Part shown: one piece after another, positions 7,841 through 11,876 of the stretch
How the letters are laid out: each line of letters opens with the position of its first letter
Numbering within the stretch: position 1 is the stretch's first letter
Assembly (NCBI GenBank): GCA_029058455.1
Contig: JAIDXU010000339.1
Coordinates: 1 to 11,876, forward strand
Origin: Paramuribaculum sp.
GTDB lineage: Bacteria; Bacteroidota; Bacteroidia; Bacteroidales; Muribaculaceae
DNA: 11,876 nt
Direction of reading: 5' to 3'
Notes under the pieces: model-generated
Database searches by the model: none
Told to the model about the DNA's origin: nothing
What the model saw: only the letters and a program-made list of their open reading frames with translations
Made by a program: the position numbers and the translations under genes

Positions 7841-10258
7841 TTATTTTTCACCGGCAGGGCGACCGTAGTTGCCATATTTGCCGTAGTGACCATAACCATA
7901 GCCATAGCTGTAGCCATACTTATAGCCGTAGCGCGATTTCTCAACAAGAGTGTCGTTAAGCACGATACCGATGTTTTTGAATTTCTTTTCGTTGGCGATC
8001 TTTTCAAGCTCAAAGAGCATTGAGCGATCAAGCAGACCGGCACGAATCACGAACATTGTGCGGTCAACAACCTGTTCCACAATCTGAGCGTCGGCCATGA
8101 GTTCGATAGGCGGACAGTCAACGATGATGTAGTCGTAATACTCACGGAGATTGGTTACCATTTCTTTGAAACGATAACTTTCAAGAAGCTCGGTCGGGTT
8201 GGGAGGAATTGTTCCGACAGGAAGAATAGAGAGCCCCGGAGCGATGGTTTCAGCAACAATTAGCTTGTTTACATCATCATATTCACCTACGAGATAATTA
8301 CTCAAACCTATTTCAGGATTCTGAATATATGCCGAAGTAGAAGCACGGCGCATGTCACCGTCGATTACAAGTACTTTCTTGCCCTTGAGCGATAGACTTA
8401 TGCCGAGGTTGACAGCAATAAAGGTCTTACCTGAACCGGGGTTGAAAGAAGTGATCATCATGGCAGTGCACTTCTGTTCCTTGGTGGTGATAAAACCGAT
8501 GTTGGTTCTCAACACTCTGAAAGCTTCGTTGACAATGTCACGTTTACCCTGTTTAACAACGATCTGCACACCGTCAATGATCTTTTCTTTCTTCTGGGGT
8601 TTGTGGTTGGGAATTTCGCCAAGCAAGGGAACTGAAAGATTCTCGAGATCCTTGCGGCCGCGCACCTTGGTGTTGCTCATCTCAAGGAGATATGTCACGC
8701 CAAAAGGTATGATGAGGCCTATCACAAAAGCGATCATCATGGTGCGTTCACGCTTGGGAGCTGTGGGTGCATTTGAACCGGAAGGAGAAGCGATTACTTC
8801 AGTATTATAGGCAGTAAATGCCTGAGAGAGCTCGTTCTCCTCACGTTTCTGGAGAAGGTAGATATAAAGTGTTTCCTTAACTTTTTGCTGACGTTCAACC
8901 GACAGAAGATATTTAGCCTGGGTAGGATTGGCAGCGATCTGAGCGGTTGTGCGGTTTTTGCTGCTCTGCAGGTTGCGTATCTGAGTATCAAGAGCTACAA
9001 TCTGATTGTCGATTGTTGAAATGATCACAGCTCTCATGCCGCCAAGTTGAGCGTCGAGGTCCATAACTACGGGATGAGTCTCCGAGCTATTGGCGGCATA
9101 TTGATTACGTCTCAGCATCAGTGCGTTATATTCTGCAATCTGACCTTCGATGGTTCCACCCTTAATGCCTGTGCCGGCAGGAAGCACATCGGTTTTATGA
9201 GCTTCTTCGGTAAGGTAGTTACGCATGTAACGTGTCATCTGAAGCTGATTGGTCAGCTCCATGATTTGGGCTGTGGTTGCCTGATTTTCTGACATATACA
9301 TGCTGGCGGCCTGTTGCACGTTAGGAATCAAGTGCTCACTCTGATAGGAGGAAATATTCTGGTCAACATGACCAAGCTCTTCCTCAATTACACTCAGACG
9401 ATCGTTGATGAAGTTTGAGGTACTAACCGCAATCTGATTACGGTTTTCCATCCATTTCTCATTATAAACGCTGATAAGAGTATTAATCAGATCCTCAGCT
9501 CTTTGTGTTGACTGGTCAGTGGCAGAGATAATTATAGTACTGCCGTCTTCACTTTTAAGACTTATTGAAAGTTCTCCTTTAAATTTACCAACGGCAGACT
9601 TGAGAGGAATACGATTTACATAAATGGTGTATGCCTCATTTTCTCGCGCATAGGGTGTTTTATCAACAACAATAAATCCGGCAGATGTGCGGAGTGTATC
9701 GCCAAGCGGGGTAGGAACCGGTTTCTTGGGGATAGCTACTGCTTCACCATTATATATAAGGTCGGAAATGGTGTAAATACCATTTTTATCGACATTGATC
9801 ACAGCTGACAGAGAGGCATTCTCCATGATGTTGGGAATTTCCATCTTTACAGGAAGCTGTGTGCCATATATGAGGTCTTTATGGAATTTACCTTCTTTAT
9901 AATAGCTCATGTCGAGATTAAGTCGCTTTACTACCTCGGTTATTACGTTTGGAGAGTAGAACTTGTTGATCTCGTCATAGATATTTGTTTTGGATTTTAT
10001 GAGACCCATATCGGAGATGGCACTGATTTCATTAGTTCCTGATACGCGTCTGTTATCGTCCTTGATTATAATGGAGGCGCTGCGGGTATAAACCGACGGG
10101 GTACGGAGAAGGTAGAATAGAGTCACACCTGTGCAAAGCAGAACAGAGAGAATAATCCACGGCCAGTGCTTGAGCGTGGTATATAATACGTCAACGATGT
10201 TGACCGTGAAGCCTTGCGACAGCTTTGAGTTATTGGAAGTGCTTTCTTCAGTAGACAT
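7841..10258 (-). CDS. Wzc-like polysaccharide co-polymerase with BY-kinase domain
   Basis: An 805-residue inner-membrane protein that regulates chain length and export of capsule or exopolysaccharide and autophosphorylates on tyrosine. The N-terminal Wzz region has a membrane helix at about 33-51 and a large periplasmic part with coiled-coil-like segments (about 280-345 and 400-480); the second helix is at about 507-525. The cytoplasmic kinase has the oligomerisation motif ExxRxxR (E578, R581, R584), Walker A SFNPGSGKT (604-612), Walker A' VLVIDGDMRR (629-638) and Walker B YIIVDCPP (710-717). The tail holds ten tyrosines between 777 and 798, mostly alternating with glycine, which are the probable autophosphorylation sites. 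Fusion of Wzz and kinase in one chain is normal for Gram-negative bacteria and Bacteroidota. It starts 60 bp after the lipoprotein gene; AGGA lies a few bases before the ATG. Confidence 0.95.
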   Translation of the reverse strand: MSTEESTSNNSKLSQGFTVNIVDVLYTTLKHWPWIILSVLLCTGVTLFYLLRTPSVYTRSASIIIKDDNRRVSGTNEISAISDMGLIKSKTNIYDEINKFYSPNVITEVVKRLNLDMSYYKEGKFHKDLIYGTQLPVKMEIPNIMENASLSAVINVDKNGIYTISDLIYNGEAVAIPKKPVPTPLGDTLRTSAGFIVVDKTPYARENEAYTIYVNRIPLKSAVGKFKGELSISLKSEDGSTIIISATDQSTQRAEDLINTLISVYNEKWMENRNQIAVSTSNFINDRLSVIEEELGHVDQNISSYQSEHLIPNVQQAASMYMSENQATTAQIMELTNQLQMTRYMRNYLTEEAHKTDVLPAGTGIKGGTIEGQIAEYNALMLRRNQYAANSSETHPVVMDLDAQLGGMRAVIISTIDNQIVALDTQIRNLQSSKNRTTAQIAANPTQAKYLLSVERQQKVKETLYIYLLQKREENELSQAFTAYNTEVIASPSGSNAPTAPKRERTMMIAFVIGLIIPFGVTYLLEMSNTKVRGRKDLENLSVPLLGEIPNHKPQKKEKIIDGVQIVVKQGKRDIVNEAFRVLRTNIGFITTKEQKCTAMMITSFNPGSGKTFIAVNLGISLSLKGKKVLVIDGDMRRASTSAYIQNPEIGLSNYLVGEYDDVNKLIVAETIAPGLSILPVGTIPPNPTELLESYRFKEMVTNLREYYDYIIVDCPPIELMADAQIVEQVVDRTMFVIRAGLLDRSMLFELEKIANEKKFKNIGIVLNDTLVEKSRYGYKYGYSYGYGYGHYGKYGNYGRPAGEK
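7865..7930 (-). repeat. Tyr-Gly hexanucleotide repeat encoding the kinase tail
   Basis: Codons 777-798 of the autokinase read as tyrosine-glycine or tyrosine-X pairs, so the DNA is an imperfect tandem array of about six-base units of the form TAyGGn, extending into a nine-base spacing (Y789, Y792, Y795, Y798). The first seven tyrosines are spaced every second residue and the last four every third. Slippage by whole six-base units would change tyrosine number without a frameshift. Confidence 0.75.
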
Positions 10259-10318
10259 CCTGATGTTCTTTAAATGATTAGGTGTATGTTCAAATCTTTA
10301 TTGTCAGACCTTTAATGA

Positions 10319-11116
10319 TTATTTCACAAAGATCAATACCATTGTTGTGACAAATGATAGGAGCGACATCCAGAAGCCGGGAGTCATAGGCGAGTTGCCG
10401 TTGGCAGTTGCCTGACGCTTTTTGGTGTCGTTTGGCTCAACGTAGATAACATCGTTCTGGCGCAGATAATATGCGGGCGATTGCATGAGATCCTGAGTGT
10501 TTGTGAGGTCAACTCGATAAGCACGGTCCTGTCCGTCTTCTTCTCTTACTACAAGCACATTTCTGCGAAGACCGGTGATGTTGAGGTCACCTGCCATACT
10601 GAGTGCCTGAAGGAGTGTGAGATTATCGTTGTTAATCGAATATTCGCCCGGAGATTTTACATCGCCGAGAATTGAAACAGTGGCATTAAGGAAGTCAACG
10701 GTAACGATAGGATCCTTAAGTAGATTGTTTGACACAAGTTCCTGTTCAATAACATCTGCAACCTGATGGCGGTTGAGACCGGCGATATAGATGTCTCCAA
10801 GTATCGGATAGCGTATATATCCATTAGGTGATACTGTGAATGAGGCAGTTTGGGATGTGTTACCTGACGAGCTGCTCTGTCCAATGATCTGACGGGAAAT
10901 GGCAAGGTTAAACATCTGAGCCAGTTCGGGATCCTTAGACGATACAACGATAGAGAGTCGGTCGTCGGGAGCTACAGTAATTCGGTTGTGATCTCTCACA
11001 GCTTGAACGGCGTCGTTTGAAAACCCCTGCATGTAGGTGATGTTTTTGGGGGCCGAACAAGAGGTGGCTAAAAGGCAGAGAGCCGCGCTAAGTGCCACTA
11101 AACATTTTTTAAGCAT
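10319..11116 (-). CDS. Wza-like polysaccharide export lipoprotein
   Basis: A 265-residue outer-membrane polysaccharide export protein that should form the exit channel working with the downstream Wzc-like protein. Residues 1-20 are a lipoprotein signal peptide with lipobox LATSC, the acylated cysteine being C20. A polysaccharide-export (PES) domain follows at about 45-142, containing VAPDDRLSIVVSS (48-60), FTVSPNGYIRYPILGDIYIAG (split across 93-113) and an SLBB-like segment from VSILGDVKSPGEYS (147-160) through ALSMAGDLN (171-179) to about 228. The C-terminus carries a hydrophobic helix at 248-264 ending in lysine. It is much shorter than E. coli Wza (about 380 residues), having one SLBB unit, which is common in Bacteroidota. 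The gene lies 86 bp after the antiterminator gene and 60 bp before the kinase, consistent with one operon. Confidence 0.92.
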   Translation of the reverse strand: MLKKCLVALSAALCLLATSCSAPKNITYMQGFSNDAVQAVRDHNRITVAPDDRLSIVVSSKDPELAQMFNLAISRQIIGQSSSSGNTSQTASFTVSPNGYIRYPILGDIYIAGLNRHQVADVIEQELVSNNLLKDPIVTVDFLNATVSILGDVKSPGEYSINNDNLTLLQALSMAGDLNITGLRRNVLVVREEDGQDRAYRVDLTNTQDLMQSPAYYLRQNDVIYVEPNDTKKRQATANGNSPMTPGFWMSLLSFVTTMVLIFVK

Positions 11117-11202
11117 AGGAAATGAATATAGCTTGTAAATGAATTTATTATTTCAGAAATGTGATTGTCGATTATTTGGTGCGACGGAGATTCATAGGAG
11201 AT

Positions 11203-11793
11203 TTAGAGGAGTTTCAGATAATCGGGATTAACCTCTACGGCGGCTGCCAGTAGGCCGGGTATTTCCATTATTATACGCCTTTTTTTGGAGCCTTGCATTT
11301 TGAGAAGTCTGCCTCGACATCCGTTCATGGGTCCGCCGTTGACCTCGGCTTCACGACCGATCATGGCCGGAGTCAGTTCTTCGGGGGTGAAATAGATTGG
11401 TGTGGGGTCGTTGTTTACGGCGTTGATAAACGATTGCATTTCTTCGTTGCCGATCACAATGGGTGTATGAGGTCTACCACCGCATTGGTATCTGTATTGA
11501 AGCTTTTTTACTGAGGCAACCAGCGAATCGATAACTTCGCGGGTGTCGTAGATAAATAGCAGATCGTGTATTATGGGGAGATAACGACGGGTTTTGCGAT
11601 TATTTCCGCTATTCACAATCTCCCAATGCATCGGGGTGAAAAACTTAATCCCCATATTGCCGAGAACCTTATACGCGGAGTTGGAGGCGTTGCGTGGAAG
11701 AAGGTCTCTCATCACATACCATCGTGGTATTGCGGCGTCGGAGGTTGCCTTAGCTGCTTGGGAAGATGGTGAATTGATAGATACAGCAATCAT
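11203..11793 (-). CDS. UpxY-type NusG-like transcription antiterminator
   Basis: A 196-residue NusG paralogue of the kind that heads Bacteroides capsular operons, where it binds elongating RNA polymerase and prevents premature termination in the long transcript. The NGN domain spans about 24-125: RWYVMRDLLPRNA (24-36), KVLGNMGIKFFTPMHWEIV (42-60), YLPIIHDLLFIYD (71-83). A C-terminal KOW domain lies at about 145-196: GREAEVNGGPMNGCRGRL (146-163), KKRRIIMEIPG (170-180), AAVEVNPDYLKLL (184-196). The N-terminal 23 residues before RWYV are polar and longer than in many relatives; the only other in-frame ATG is at residue 28, within the conserved first strand, so the first ATG is preferred. It is the first gene of the operon. 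No UpxZ-like partner gene follows it in the 86-bp gap before the export lipoprotein gene. Confidence 0.88.
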   Translation of the reverse strand: MIAVSINSPSSQAAKATSDAAIPRWYVMRDLLPRNASNSAYKVLGNMGIKFFTPMHWEIVNSGNNRKTRRYLPIIHDLLFIYDTREVIDSLVASVKKLQYRYQCGGRPHTPIVIGNEEMQSFINAVNNDPTPIYFTPEELTPAMIGREAEVNGGPMNGCRGRLLKMQGSKKRRIIMEIPGLLAAAVEVNPDYLKLL

Positions 11794-11876
11794 CGAGTGT
11801 CGTGAATTTATAATTCTCTGACTTCCGCCTGATTGTGTAAATTAAACAAAATCAAGAGGTTATTTATATCTAATGG

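Noticed and set aside
7789..8043. Overlapping small frames around the kinase tail on both strands
   Set aside because: Their odd low-complexity proteins (Met-Ala-Thr or Ile-Ala-Val repeats) are out-of-frame readings of the Tyr-Gly repeat, not genes.
8352..8810. 152-residue open frame on the + strand
   Set aside because: It is antisense to the conserved kinase domain, has no recognisable motif and mirrors the codon pattern of the kinase gene.
11794..11876. Promoter using TAATTTAC as the -7 element for the antiterminator gene
   Set aside because: The last bases do not fit TAnnTTTG and no TTTG lies at the right distance upstream.
1..11876. Defence system, phage, insertion sequence or CRISPR
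   Set aside because: All sizeable genes fall into known envelope, sugar and riboflavin families; no transposase, integrase, nuclease or spaced direct repeats are visible.

Overview
The window looks like a chromosomal segment of a gut Bacteroidota (order Bacteroidales; composition and gene style would suit Muribaculaceae or Bacteroidaceae, but that finer placement is inference). The reasons are a Bacteroidota-type promoter (-7 element TATCTTTG), weak or absent Shine-Dalgarno sites, a DUF4923-type secreted protein, an LptF/LptG permease with a long C-terminal extension, and a NusG paralogue of the UpxY type heading a polysaccharide export operon.

Left half, + strand (about 196-5014): one probable four-gene operon. 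A promoter at 196-226 drives a secreted DUF4923 lipocalin-like protein (299-940), a family 2 glycosyltransferase (953-1816), an LptF/LptG lipopolysaccharide-transport permease (1813-3783, overlapping the previous stop as GTGA) and bifunctional riboflavin enzyme RibBA (3812-5014). Spacings are 12 bp, a 4-bp overlap and 28 bp. The glycosyltransferase and permease suggest a surface-glycolipid theme; ribBA is a housekeeping passenger.

Centre (5033-5076): a 19-bp perfect hairpin with T-rich flanks on both strands closes this operon and the opposing one, so it is a shared bidirectional terminator.

Right half, - strand (11793 down to 5101): a capsule/exopolysaccharide control and export module transcribed in the order UpxY-like antiterminator, Wza-like outer-membrane lipoprotein, Wzc-like polysaccharide co-polymerase/tyrosine autokinase, PHP-type tyrosine phosphatase (CpsB/YwqE family), and a membrane-anchored WbpM/CapD-type nucleotide-sugar 4,6-dehydratase. 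Expected working: the antiterminator keeps RNA polymerase elongating through the long operon; the kinase's tyrosine-rich tail is phosphorylated and then dephosphorylated by the PHP phosphatase to cycle export; the lipoprotein carries the polymer across the outer membrane; the dehydratase makes a modified UDP-sugar precursor. No flippase, polymerase, initiating transferase or further glycosyltransferases are present in this operon within the window.

No rRNA, tRNA, CRISPR array, insertion sequence, phage or defence gene is visible. I did not find a convincing undescribed system; the most unusual items are the ten-tyrosine hexanucleotide-repeat tail of the kinase, the uncharacterised C-terminal region of the LptF/LptG protein, and the compact antiterminator-export module that lacks assembly genes.
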